From: Mobilitalea sp.
GTDB lineage: Bacteria > Bacillota_A > Clostridia > Lachnospirales > Lachnospiraceae
Direction: 5' to 3'
DNA: 10,407 nt
NCBI GenBank assembly: GCA_029974875.1
Contig: JARKQP010000346.1
Coordinates: 1 to 10,407, forward strand
Within the stretch, counting starts at the first letter, position 1; each line of letters opens with the position of its first letter. The notes below the pieces were generated by a model that saw only the letters and a list, made by a program, of their open reading frames with translations, ran no database searches and was not told where the DNA came from. Both the position numbers and the translations under genes were made by a program. Positions 1 through 7,304 of the stretch are shown here, one piece after another.

Positions 1-3000
1 GAAAGTACGTATATAAAAAATTGGTCTGCCTGAAGGAAATCAGAACAGATTGTGATTACATACTGCGCTTTGAAGGTGTTAACGGCTTTGCAAAAGTATA
101 TATTGACGGTAAGTTTGCCATGGAGCATGAGAATGCCTTTATTTCCTGGAATTTGAATATCACTGATATGGTAAGGGGAAAAGAGCAGTTTGTTCTTACC
201 GTCTGCCTCGATGATATTACTGATCAGGTAAGCTCTTACAACCATGGAGGAATCCTTCACAGCGTTTTGCTCTACACCCTGCCGAAGAATTATTATACCT
301 CCGTTCATACCTCTACGGTATTCGATAAAGAGTATATTAACGGTACGCTGAAGCTTTTCTTTGCAACACAAAATTGCTCGGATACTTACCGGTATGATGC
401 CCTACTGATTGCGCCGGATCAAACCGTTGTGAAGGAAATTGATTTAAATCCAGCCGGATATCTGAAGAATGGGGACAGAAGCCTTGATATCCCCGTGGAA
501 AATCCGCTGAAGTGGGATGCAGAGCATCCCTGGCTGTATACGCTCAGATTACGTATTTCCTGGCAAGATGAAAAAATAGAAGAGATAGAACATAAATTTG
601 GCTTCCGGGAAATCAGCGAGGCCGGGAATCAGCTTTTTGTAAATGGCTGTGAGGTTAAGCTGAGAGGCGCATGCCGTCATGAGGTTTCACCGCTTCATGG
701 ACGCTGTCTGACTAAGGAGCTGATTGATGAGGATGTGGCTTTATTTAAGGAGGCAAACTGCAATTATATCCGAACCTCCCATTATCCGCCCAGTGAATAT
801 TTCCTGCAGCGCTGTGACGAAGAGGGGATTTATGTGGAGGATGAACTGGCGCTGGCCTTTATTGCAAGAACACTTCCCTATACCCAGAGAGACCCGAAGG
901 AAACCAAGCGTTATCTGACTCATTTTACAGAGGTTCTGGCAAGGGATTACAGCCATCCCTCCGTATTGATCTGGTCCCTTTGCAACGAGTCCTTCGGCGG
1001 CTATAATTTCGACCTTCTGAACCGTTTGGCACACCGGATCGATCCGTCCCGTCCCACCAAGTTCAGTTACCCGATGACAATGAGGGAGGAGCATGAGGCA
1101 GTCGATATCTGGAGCATCCATTACACGAATCTGGAGGAGGATCTTGCCAGGAAATGTGATAATGTGAGCGTGGGCTATACTCCCGGTTATGACAGACCGG
1201 TGCTCCATGACGAATATGCCCATATTCCCTGCTATAACCGCACGGAACACAGAAGAGATCCGAATATACGTAATTTCTGGGGAGAAAGCATCAAGAAATT
1301 CTGGGATAAGATATGGAATACGAAGGGAGCACTCGGAGGGGCTATCTGGGCCGGCATTGATGAGACCAATATTTACACAGGGGGAAATACCTGCCTGGAA
1401 TGGGGGATCATTGATATTTGGAGAAGAAGAAAGCCGGAGTTTTATATGACAAGAAAGGCTTATTCCCCGATCGCAATTCCCGGAGAGGGAGCGAGTTACC
1501 AGGAGGGATTTTTATCCGTTGAGATTGAAAACCGTTTCTGCCATACCAATTTATCGGAAGTACAGGTGGAGTGGGAATATGCAGATGCCAAGGGTATACT
1601 CATGGGTCCTCAGGCAAAGCCGAGGGAAACGGGAGTACTTCGACTGGCACTTGGGCAGACGGCCACAGATTTTGCTTCAAAGCTGGCTCTGACATTTTAT
1701 GATGCGTTCCATAATAAAGTGGATGAATTCCTGCTTTCTGTTAATGGATCTTCAGCTAATGGATTTTTAGCTAACGAACTTCCAGCTAATGGACTTCCAG
1801 TTAACGGACTTCCTCCTGTGAATGGACTTTCTGTTGGTCAGGCTGGGGAAAGGATTAGCGGATCGTATGGTAAAATCATCTGTGAGGAGAGGGACGGAGA
1901 AGTGGTTATTGAAGGTCAGGATTTCAGGCTTAGCTTTCATAAGGAATCCGGACTTCTATGCGACGCCTCCTACCAAGGCCAGCCGGTGCTGATCGGCGGA
2001 CCATACCTGAATGTTCCCTATATCCGGCTCGGAGACTGGAAGCGGAAGGCTTTCCTTACGGAAAAGGATCAGGATGATGTGAAACTGACCATATCCGGCA
2101 GTTACGGCAGGGAAATGGAGGTCACCTTCCTAATAACGGTAAAGCCTGACGGAACAATAGATACAGGATATGTAATTGACCGCTTATATGTAAAAATGCC
2201 AAAGCAGGTAAAACTCCGGGTAGGTGTTGACTGCGGCGGATTGGATGAATTAGGCGTTTACTATCTGGCTCACCCTGCAATGGATACCCTGCAATGGAAA
2301 CGAAAGGGCTTGTGGACTGTTTATCCTGAGGATCATATTGCAAGATGTGAGGGTACTGCAAAAAGAAAAAGTGAAGGCTCCGTATTTGGACAGAGGCCGC
2401 AGATTTCCTGGTCAGAGGAGATGAAGAGCTTTATCCTGAACGGAAGATATGATGTGGATTATAAAGGTACCAATGATTTCAGAAGCCTGAAGGAACATAT
2501 CTACAGTGCCAGGCTTTCGGCGGAAGGCTCCGGGGCAGCTATCCAGGCTGTTTCTGGCGGAAATCATTCCGTAAGGCTTGAAATAGCAGAACCGGAAGAG
2601 CTGGTCATTTCCGACCGTGATGAGCGGATTCACTACCGGGGAACCTGGTTTGCGATGGAGGATTACAGCGGAAGCCTGAACAATACGGAGATGTGGAGTA
2701 AGGAAGCCGGGGCTTATGCGGAATGTACATTTACCGGAACCGGTGCCGTTTGGTATGGACCGGCGGATACCATTTATGGGATTGCAAAGGTGTATGTTGA
2801 CGGAGAATTGATGGATGCCGCCATCAATCAGAGAGTGAATGGCGTTGATTTTCCCGGGTCTGCCGCAGGATATGATAAAAAATACGGTTTGCCCCTTTAC
2901 TCCATCACCGGCCTTCCACTTAAGGAGCATACCCTCCGGATTGAGGTATCCGGTGACAAGGCCGAGGATGCGGGAGACTATTATATCGTTATCGACTATC

Positions 3001-3164
3001 TGAGGATTATCAGAAGGGAAATGGAAGAGCCGGTCCGTTTTATCATAAATAATGATTATAACTATCCCCATATTGCCTGGGGTAATTACAGCAAGCCTCC
3101 TATTCTTATTCAGGAGGGCTTCAGCAATTTTGTCAGCATGAAGCTAACTGGTAAGACGGATTAA
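1..3164 (+). CDS. Glycoside hydrolase family 2 (beta-galactosidase-like), 5' partial
   Basis: Large exo-acting beta-glycosidase of family GH2 with the usual retaining mechanism. The frame is open to the left edge, so the TTG at 21 is not the true start. An estimated 80-100 N-terminal residues lie outside. Residues below count from codon 21. The sugar-binding jelly roll begins at about 13 (LRFEGVNGFAKVYIDG), followed by an Ig-like domain and the TIM barrel. LacZ-like signatures are RGACRHEVSPLHG (215-227) and RTSHYPPS (251-258). The acid/base is Glu323 in SLCNES and the nucleophile Glu398 in HDEYAH. A repeat linker (about 574-605) leads to a domain resembling the beta-galactosidase small chain. 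A beta-rich segment at about 870-1000 resembles a carbohydrate-binding jelly roll. Export cannot be judged because the N-terminus is missing. The fold and family are clear; the substrate (galactoside, glucuronide, arabinoside) is not. Confidence 0.93.
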   Translation, partial: KYVYKKLVCLKEIRTDCDYILRFEGVNGFAKVYIDGKFAMEHENAFISWNLNITDMVRGKEQFVLTVCLDDITDQVSSYNHGGILHSVLLYTLPKNYYTSVHTSTVFDKEYINGTLKLFFATQNCSDTYRYDALLIAPDQTVVKEIDLNPAGYLKNGDRSLDIPVENPLKWDAEHPWLYTLRLRISWQDEKIEEIEHKFGFREISEAGNQLFVNGCEVKLRGACRHEVSPLHGRCLTKELIDEDVALFKEANCNYIRTSHYPPSEYFLQRCDEEGIYVEDELALAFIARTLPYTQRDPKETKRYLTHFTEVLARDYSHPSVLIWSLCNESFGGYNFDLLNRLAHRIDPSRPTKFSYPMTMREEHEAVDIWSIHYTNLEEDLARKCDNVSVGYTPGYDRPVLHDEYAHIPCYNRTEHRRDPNIRNFWGESIKKFWDKIWNTKGALGGAIWAGIDETNIYTGGNTCLEWGIIDIWRRRKPEFYMTRKAYSPIAIPGEGASYQEGFLSVEIENRFCHTNLSEVQVEWEYADAKGILMGPQAKPRETGVLRLALGQTATDFASKLALTFYDAFHNKVDEFLLSVNGSSANGFLANELPANGLPVNGLPPVNGLSVGQAGERISGSYGKIICEERDGEVVIEGQDFRLSFHKESGLLCDASYQGQPVLIGGPYLNVPYIRLGDWKRKAFLTEKDQDDVKLTISGSYGREMEVTFLITVKPDGTIDTGYVIDRLYVKMPKQVKLRVGVDCGGLDELGVYYLAHPAMDTLQWKRKGLWTVYPEDHIARCEGTAKRKSEGSVFGQRPQISWSEEMKSFILNGRYDVDYKGTNDFRSLKEHIYSARLSAEGSGAAIQAVSGGNHSVRLEIAEPEELVISDRDERIHYRGTWFAMEDYSGSLNNTEMWSKEAGAYAECTFTGTGAVWYGPADTIYGIAKVYVDGELMDAAINQRVNGVDFPGSAAGYDKKYGLPLYSITGLPLKEHTLRIEVSGDKAEDAGDYYIVIDYLRIIRREMEEPVRFIINNDYNYPHIAWGNYSKPPILIQEGFSNFVSMKLTGKTD
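1740..1832 (+). repeat. In-frame 15-bp minisatellite encoding (A/V)-N-G-L-P linker repeats
   Basis: Within the GH2 gene, about six units follow each other, coding VNGSS, ANGFL, ANELP, ANGLP, VNGLPP and VNGLSV. Most are 15 bp (for example CCAGCTAATGGACTT at 1782-1796); the fifth carries one extra proline codon. The units diverge mainly by single-base changes, which points to slippage or duplication. Copy-number change would keep the frame and alter only linker length. The repeat lies between the catalytic part and the small-chain-like C-terminal part. Confidence 0.85.
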
Positions 3165-3189
3165 CACCCTGTTTGGACATTAATACAAC
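3161..3189 (+). promoter_or_regulatory. Possible sigma-A-type promoter for the regulator genes
   Basis: TTAACA (3161-3166, overlapping the GH2 stop codon) and TACAAC (3184-3189) are separated by 17 bases. They match the -35 consensus at five of six positions and the -10 consensus at four of six. This would place transcription start about 80 bases before the response regulator. It is a weak match found by eye, and read-through from the GH2 gene is equally possible. Confidence 0.25.
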
Positions 3190-3222
3190 GTTACGCTTTA
3201 GGTATCAATAGGAGAATCCAAG

Positions 3223-3255
3223 GACCGGAAGGAGCTGGGCATAAGCCTTCCGGTC
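3223..3255 (+). other. Perfect 10-bp hairpin before the response regulator
   Basis: GACCGGAAGG (3223-3232) pairs perfectly with CCTTCCGGTC (3246-3255) around a 13-nt loop. No T-run follows, so it is not a standard intrinsic terminator. The stem ends 5 bases before the AAAGGGG ribosome binding region of the next gene. It may stabilise or process mRNA, or modulate translation of the regulator. Confidence 0.6.
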
Positions 3256-3260
3256 TGTAT

Positions 3261-3269
3261 GGAAAGGGG
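3261..3269 (+). promoter_or_regulatory. Ribosome binding site of the response regulator
   Basis: GGAAAGGGG ends 9 bases before the ATG at 3279. A second purine motif, AGGAG (3273-3277), lies only 1 base from the ATG, too close to serve. This supports ATG 3279 as the start, which also gives the canonical receiver-domain beginning MKLLLVEDEE. Confidence 0.6.
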
Positions 3270-3278
3270 TATAGGAGT

Positions 3279-4076
3279 ATGAAGCTGTTATTAGTGGAAG
3301 ATGAGGAGCTGACAAGAATAGGTGTGCTTAATTATATTCCCTGGGAAGCAATCGGAATTACTGATATACAAACGGCAGAAGATGGGAAGGAAGGGCTTCG
3401 GAAGGCTCTTTCCTACCGCCCGGACATCGTCATGGCGGATGTCAGGATGCCCCATATGGATGGGATTACGATGGCCTTTGAGATCAGAAAGCAGATGGAA
3501 TGCTGTTTCATTTTCATGAGCGGTTTTTGCGACAAGGAATATTTAAAATCAGCTATCGTTTTGTCAGCTGTCAACTATATTGAAAAACCTGTTGAGCCGG
3601 GGGAAATCATAGAGACGGTGAAAAAGGCCGTAAAGCAGGTACAGGAAGAAAAGAGAAGAAGGTTCCTGGAAAAGGAATACGAGGGCAGACACCTGGGAAT
3701 AGAACATGAAATGGAGCAAGGTGAGGGCTTATGCTGGGAATCCGGCTCCATTCTGGCGGATAAAGTAGAGCAGTATATCAGGGAACACTGTCAGAGCAAT
3801 AACCTGTCCCTGACGGTACTGGCTGACCGGTTCCATCTTACCAAGCAATACCTGTGTCTTATATTCAAAAGGGAAAAAGGGATAACAATCAATCAATATA
3901 TTATAGACTGCCGTGTAGACTGGGCAAAGGAATACCTGAATGCCCACAAGGAGTACCGGATTAAGGATGTTGCTTTGCTGTCAGGATTCACGGACAGCAA
4001 TTACTTTATAAAATGCTTTAAGAAGTATTATGGTTCGACTCCGATGGATTATAAGAATTCACATAAGGAAGTGTAG
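3279..4076 (+). CDS. Two-component response regulator, receiver + AraC-type DNA-binding domain (YesN-like)
   Basis: Cytoplasmic transcription regulator of 265 residues. The receiver domain covers about 1-122. It has the acidic pocket E7-D8-E9, the phospho-acceptor Asp54 in VMADVRMPHMDG, the switch Ser81 and the conserved Lys103 in IEKPVEPGE. A charged, probably helical linker follows (about 123-155). An AraC/XylS double helix-turn-helix lies at about 160-258, ending in the typical GFTDSNYFIKCFKKYYGSTPMDYK pattern (shown here only to give residues 236-259). Many YesN-type regulators are longer, with an extended middle region, so this is a compact version. It is followed 120 bases later by a YesM-type kinase, its evident partner. 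The likely target is the importer operon starting at 6314, by analogy with other YesMN-linked sugar transporters. Confidence 0.93.
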   Translation: MKLLLVEDEELTRIGVLNYIPWEAIGITDIQTAEDGKEGLRKALSYRPDIVMADVRMPHMDGITMAFEIRKQMECCFIFMSGFCDKEYLKSAIVLSAVNYIEKPVEPGEIIETVKKAVKQVQEEKRRRFLEKEYEGRHLGIEHEMEQGEGLCWESGSILADKVEQYIREHCQSNNLSLTVLADRFHLTKQYLCLIFKREKGITINQYIIDCRVDWAKEYLNAHKEYRIKDVALLSGFTDSNYFIKCFKKYYGSTPMDYKNSHKEV

Positions 4077-4108
4077 GGGAAGGTTACAAGAAATAAATTT
4101 AATGAACG

Positions 4109-4116
4109 AAAGGGGG
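4109..4116 (+). promoter_or_regulatory. Strong Shine-Dalgarno in front of a mini-ORF, not of the kinase
   Basis: AAAGGGGG lies 9 bases before the ATG at 4126, the same geometry as the response regulator's AAAGGGG. It is 23 bases from ATG 4140 and further still from the other kinase start candidates. The best ribosome entry site of this gap therefore serves the 16-codon ORF. Confidence 0.45.
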
Positions 4117-4125
4117 ACCGGATCC

Positions 4126-4176
4126 ATGCCGGAGCTTTTATGGCAGCTTGTGCAGTACAAAGGCAATGCCCATTAA
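4126..4176 (+). CDS. Candidate 16-residue leader peptide coupled to the sensor kinase
   Basis: The reading frame MPELLWQLVQYKGNAH begins with ATG 4126, nine bases after AAAGGGGG, and stops at TAA 4174-4176. The last A of the stop is the first base of ATG 4176, which lies in the kinase frame (TAATG overlap). I recognise no family. If translated, it would feed ribosomes to the kinase by reinitiation. It could equally be a chance ORF, since it is short and lies in a different frame from both neighbours. Confidence 0.3.
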   Translation: MPELLWQLVQYKGNAH

Positions 4177-4186
4177 TGATGGGCAT
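4166..4186 (+). other. 8-bp hairpin enclosing the mini-ORF stop / kinase ATG overlap
   Basis: ATGCCCAT (4166-4173) pairs perfectly with ATGGGCAT (4179-4186). The 5-nt loop is TAATG, holding the mini-ORF stop and an in-frame kinase ATG. No T-run follows. Its location suggests an effect on translation initiation rather than termination; this is inferred from position only. Confidence 0.5.
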
Positions 4187-4196
4187 GGACATATTT

Positions 4197-5987
4197 ATGA
4201 AATTAAAATATAAAATCATGCTGTTCTATGGGATCATGTTTATAATTCCGCTGGTTGTCATTACAATGGCAAATATTAAGCTTTTGACAAAGGGATTATT
4301 AGATAATATGGAATATTCTGCAGGGCAGGGATATGAACAATCCCTGTCGTTTCTTAATTATAAGCTATACCGGACCATTAGGCTGTCGGATGTGGTGGCA
4401 TTAAATGTGGAAATCAACGATATCCTCACCAGGAAGAGCGAGGATTATACCCTACACCAGCAGCTTGCGGATATGAATACCCTCCGCTCCTATCTCCAGG
4501 CGATGGATGAAAATGATGTCTACCATATCAAAATATATGTGGATGATTCCTTTATTTATTCCCATGACCAGTCCCTGCTCTTTGGGCTCCAGGATGCGGA
4601 TGGTGCCCTGTGGTACGAAAAGAAAAAGGAGGATACCCTATACTTTAGTCCTGGACAGTATCTGGAAAAGAAGGTTGAGGGCGATTTGTCCGGTGCAGGG
4701 CAGGGACATAATTATGAGGAGAAGTATGTAGCCCTGGCAAGGGATATTGTAGACCGGAACCATTACAGCAGAAGGGTTGGAGTTGTGAGAATTGACATGG
4801 CAAAAAGTGATCTGGAGGATATTCTCAAGAAGGCAACACCTACCAGCCATTCCATAACCTATCTTGTGAATTCCGACCATGTTCTGGTAGCCTGTTCGGA
4901 TCATAGCTTAATGGAGCAATATGGACTTTTGCAAAACATCCTTGAAAAACCAGGCTGGGGAGAAGAGGATAAAAGCTCCCTGGAAACATACAGCTTGAAT
5001 GGCAATGAAATTTATTACATGAAAAGTATGGTTGACAATACGGATTGGAGCATGGTTACTATAATCCCCCGAAGGGATTTTATGGAGAGCATCGGCAAGC
5101 TGAGATATCTGATTATGGGTCTGGTGCTTGCTTTTGGTGTTCTCACTTACTTTATCGGCTCCTTTTTTATTTCAAGGATATTAAAGCGTATCTCCAATCT
5201 GGTAGACAGCATGCAGGAAATCAAGAAAGGAAATCTTGATGTCCGCCTTGAAAATCACAGTAAGGATGAGATTGGTATCCTCTATGACAATTATAATGAA
5301 ATGGTCCAAAAGACCAATCTTCTTTTGCAGGAAAAATATGAGATGGGTAAAGAATTAAAAAGTGCCGAGGTGAAGGCCCTCCATTCCCAGATCAATCCGC
5401 ATTTCTTATATAATACCCTGGAAATGATTAATTGGCTGGGGTACGGTAAGCGGACAGAGGATATCCATTCTGTGGTTGTTTCCCTCTCAAAGTTTTACCG
5501 TCTGACATTAAATCAGGGCAGGGAGCTTATGACCATTAAGGAGGAGCTGGAGCATGTAAGGTATTATCTGGATATTGAATCAATCCGGTTCTCCGGGAAA
5601 ATACAGTATAAGATTCAGGTTGATGAAGAAATCCTTGGCTGCAGTATACCCAATGTCACCCTCCAGCCTTTGGTGGAAAATGCAATTATTCACGGGATTC
5701 TTGAAAAAAAGAATAAAAGCGGTGAGATCCATATTTGGGGAAGCAAAATAGAAAATAGGGTTTACTTATATGTACAGGATGATGGAGCAGGGATAGAGGC
5801 GGACCAGCTGGAGCGCTTGCCTGACCGGGCGAAGTCTTCCTCCGGCAGCGGATATGGTATCCGCAATGTCAACAGGCGCCTTCAGCTTCTCTTTGGGCAG
5901 GAGTTCGGACTTATCTATAGCAGTGAAAAGGGAAAGGGGACTATGGTTACGGTGTGCTTACCTGATAGGGACAGGGAGGATGGATAA
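4197..5987 (+). CDS. Sensor histidine kinase, YesM family
   Basis: Membrane sensor kinase that phosphorylates the adjacent response regulator. From ATG 4197 it has 596 residues. TM1 is at about 6-27, an extracytoplasmic sensing domain (dCache-like in size) at about 28-300, TM2 at about 303-326 and a HAMP linker at about 327-380. The His_kinase domain has His402 in INPHFLYN. The ATPase has the N-box LQPLVENA (489-496, Asn495), DDGAG (528-532) and GSGYG (550-554). These are the hallmarks of the YesM/LytS-type kinase class. The start is uncertain. ATG 4140 has GGAG 5 bases upstream but adds a cysteine-containing, non-typical N-terminus. ATG 4176 overlaps the mini-ORF stop. ATG 4197 gives the usual short basic lead MKLKYK before TM1 but has a poor ribosome binding site. 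Confidence 0.94.
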   Translation: MKLKYKIMLFYGIMFIIPLVVITMANIKLLTKGLLDNMEYSAGQGYEQSLSFLNYKLYRTIRLSDVVALNVEINDILTRKSEDYTLHQQLADMNTLRSYLQAMDENDVYHIKIYVDDSFIYSHDQSLLFGLQDADGALWYEKKKEDTLYFSPGQYLEKKVEGDLSGAGQGHNYEEKYVALARDIVDRNHYSRRVGVVRIDMAKSDLEDILKKATPTSHSITYLVNSDHVLVACSDHSLMEQYGLLQNILEKPGWGEEDKSSLETYSLNGNEIYYMKSMVDNTDWSMVTIIPRRDFMESIGKLRYLIMGLVLAFGVLTYFIGSFFISRILKRISNLVDSMQEIKKGNLDVRLENHSKDEIGILYDNYNEMVQKTNLLLQEKYEMGKELKSAEVKALHSQINPHFLYNTLEMINWLGYGKRTEDIHSVVVSLSKFYRLTLNQGRELMTIKEELEHVRYYLDIESIRFSGKIQYKIQVDEEILGCSIPNVTLQPLVENAIIHGILEKKNKSGEIHIWGSKIENRVYLYVQDDGAGIEADQLERLPDRAKSSSGSGYGIRNVNRRLQLLFGQEFGLIYSSEKGKGTMVTVCLPDRDREDG

Positions 5988-6000
5988 AAAACAGCAGAAC

Positions 6001-6021
6001 ATATGCGTATATCACGCATAT
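6001..6021 (+). other. AT-rich inverted repeat after the kinase gene
   Basis: ATATGCGT (6001-6008) pairs perfectly with ACGCATAT (6014-6021) around ATATC. It starts 14 bases after the kinase stop. The stem is weak and no clear T-run follows, so it is a poor terminator. It could be an operator-like dyad or a 3' mRNA hairpin. Confidence 0.4.
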
Positions 6022-6125
6022 ATATTCATCTCGTTAGTCATAGAAAGACTTTTATCAGGCTAATTGTAAAATGTAAACAAGCAGCCTCGTATTATTTAAG
6101 ATTTTACTATGGAATATGAAAAGTT

Positions 6126-6151
6126 TACGATTTATCTGCGAAGGTACGATT
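6126..6151 (+). promoter_or_regulatory. Direct repeat TACGATT, candidate regulator-binding site
   Basis: TACGATT occurs at 6126-6132 and again at 6145-6151, start to start 19 bases, close to two helical turns. AraC-type regulators commonly bind direct repeats spaced about two turns next to a weak -35 element, and a weak -35 candidate (6131-6136) overlaps these copies. The match is only 7 bases, so chance is a real possibility. Confidence 0.25.
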
Positions 6152-6159
6152 AGTAAAAT
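6131..6159 (+). promoter_or_regulatory. Candidate activator-dependent promoter of the importer operon
   Basis: TTTATC (6131-6136) and TAAAAT (6154-6159) are separated by 17 bases. The -10 matches TATAAT at five of six positions, while the -35 matches only three of six, as in promoters that need an activator. Transcription would start near 6166, giving a leader of about 150 bases. The call is by eye only; other AT-rich hexamers in this gap could compete. Confidence 0.3.
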
Positions 6160-6298
6160 ATATGTATAAACATAGGAGTTCCAAAAAAATAAACAAAGTG
6201 CATAGAAATATTAGAAACATAAAGATAGTGAAAAAGATAAATAGGAATAGGAAGATGCAAACGGGGCTGTCACTATTTAAAACAATACAAAATGTGTA

Positions 6299-6304
6299 AG
6301 GAGG
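6299..6304 (+). promoter_or_regulatory. Ribosome binding site of the first permease
   Basis: AGGAGG is 9 bases from ATG 6314 and 6 bases from the alternative GTG 6311, which is directly in front in the same frame. ATG 6314 is preferred for codon and spacing; the two differ by a single residue. Confidence 0.75.
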
Positions 6305-6313
6305 AGATTTGTG

Positions 6314-7249
6314 ATGGAGATGAGGACAAAGAAAAAGCAGGGCTTCTTTCAAAAACTCTTCCGGTATAAAACGTTGCTTCTCATGCTGCTGCCCTCTGCA
6401 GCATTGGTGGTTGTTTTCTCCTATTTGCCGATCGGGGGACTGGTAATGGCCTTCAAGCGGTTTAATTATGCGGATGGTATTTTTGGAAGCCCCTGGGTGG
6501 GGCTGGACAATTTTAAGTTTTTCTTCGCATCGGGAAAGGCGTTGAGCGTTACCAGGAATACGGCTCTTTATAATCTGGCGTTTATTATTGTTAATACGGT
6601 ATTGGAGATTGTAATTGCCATTATCCTAAGTGAGATGGCGGGAAAACGGCTGAAGAAGCTGACACAGTCCATTATTTTTCTGCCCTATTTTATCTCCTGG
6701 GTCATTGTGGGCTCGATTGCCTACAGCCTCCTTTCCTATGAGACGGGTACCCTGAACGGCATACTGGATGGAATGGGAATTGACCGGTTGAATTTCTATG
6801 GGGAATCCGGCTGGTGGCCGCTTATCATCATAGCATTCTCTGCCTGGAAGGGTGTGGGCTATGGGGTGGTCGTATATCTGGCGGCTATATTGGGAGTGGA
6901 TCCGGCCCTGCATGAAGCGGCAGCCATTGATGGGGCTAATATTTTTCAGAGGATACGCTACATAACACTTCCTGGCATCGTTCCTACGGCAATTACCTTG
7001 ATTTTGCTGGCGCTGGGTAAAATCTTTAGGGGGAACCTGGATATGTTCTATCAGCTGGTCGGACAGAACGGAGCCCTGTTTGGGAAGACGGATGTCATTG
7101 ATACCTACGTGTTCAGGATGACCATAGCGGCCACCGACGTGGGACAGACGGTAGCCATAGGCTTCTATCAGTCGGTATTGTGCTTTATCACCATTCTGAT
7201 AGCCAACTGGATTGTGAAGAAAAAAGATGAAAATTATTCGCTGTTTTAA
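6314..7249 (+). CDS. Sugar ABC transporter permease, LplB/YteP-type
   Basis: Integral membrane subunit (311 residues) of a CUT1-type importer for oligosaccharides. A basic cytoplasmic start (MEMRTKKK) precedes TM1 at about 20-43. Further hydrophobic segments lie at about 84-106, 119-141, 168-193, 222-238 and 280-302, the usual six. The EAA loop that contacts the ATPase is seen at 201-220, beginning EAAAIDGANIF. Length and motifs match the LplB family of binding-protein-dependent permeases. It is the first gene of the importer operon; the second permease follows after 55 bases. No ATP-binding gene follows, which is common in this family because a shared MsmX/MsmK-type ATPase is used. The substrate is not deducible from the permease. 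Confidence 0.95.
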   Translation: MEMRTKKKQGFFQKLFRYKTLLLMLLPSAALVVVFSYLPIGGLVMAFKRFNYADGIFGSPWVGLDNFKFFFASGKALSVTRNTALYNLAFIIVNTVLEIVIAIILSEMAGKRLKKLTQSIIFLPYFISWVIVGSIAYSLLSYETGTLNGILDGMGIDRLNFYGESGWWPLIIIAFSAWKGVGYGVVVYLAAILGVDPALHEAAAIDGANIFQRIRYITLPGIVPTAITLILLALGKIFRGNLDMFYQLVGQNGALFGKTDVIDTYVFRMTIAATDVGQTVAIGFYQSVLCFITILIANWIVKKKDENYSLF

Positions 7250-7265
7250 TTAATAACAACAAAGG

Positions 7266-7286
7266 CCGGTTCTCCTGAAGAGCCGG
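7266..7286 (+). other. Hairpin between the two permease genes
   Basis: CCGGTTCT (7266-7273) pairs with AGAGCCGG (7279-7286), with one G-U pair, around CCTGA. No T-run follows, and AGGAGG of the next gene starts 6 bases later. It is probably an intercistronic mRNA processing or stability element within one operon. Confidence 0.5.
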
Positions 7287-7304
7287 GTAACAGGAGGAGT
7301 AGGG

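Larger units (their letters stand above)
5988..6313 (+). other. 326-base intergenic region with A-rich leader of the importer operon
   Basis: No convincing protein gene is seen. The first part has an AT-rich inverted repeat (6001-6021). The middle holds a direct repeat and a weak promoter candidate (6126-6159). The last 140 bases are strongly A/purine-rich on the + strand and C-poor, as expected of an unstructured leader. A 45-codon ORF (6162-6299) lies in this leader but lacks a ribosome binding site. The length and position fit the regulated promoter region of the transporter genes. Confidence 0.6.

Noticed and set aside
21..23. TTG codon as the start of the GH2 gene
   Set aside because: The frame is open to the left edge, the upstream codons read plausibly as jelly-roll sequence, there is no ribosome binding site, and the N-terminal domain would be cut in the middle.
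741..1250. 169-codon minus-strand ORF inside GH2
   Set aside because: Antisense to well-conserved catalytic codons, no recognisable motif and no ribosome binding site; a shadow of the GH2 gene.
2412..3071. 219-codon minus-strand ORF inside the GH2 C-terminus
   Set aside because: No family motif; overlaps a coding region whose + strand frame makes clear domain sense.
6066..6080. Catabolite-repression (cre) site in TGTAAAATGTAAACA
   Set aside because: Lacks the central CG and is one base too long for the cre consensus.
6061..6100. TTGTAA (6064-6069) with TATTAT (6090-6095) as importer promoter
   Set aside because: Spacer of 20 bases is too long; the TAAAAT candidate with a 17-base spacer fits better.
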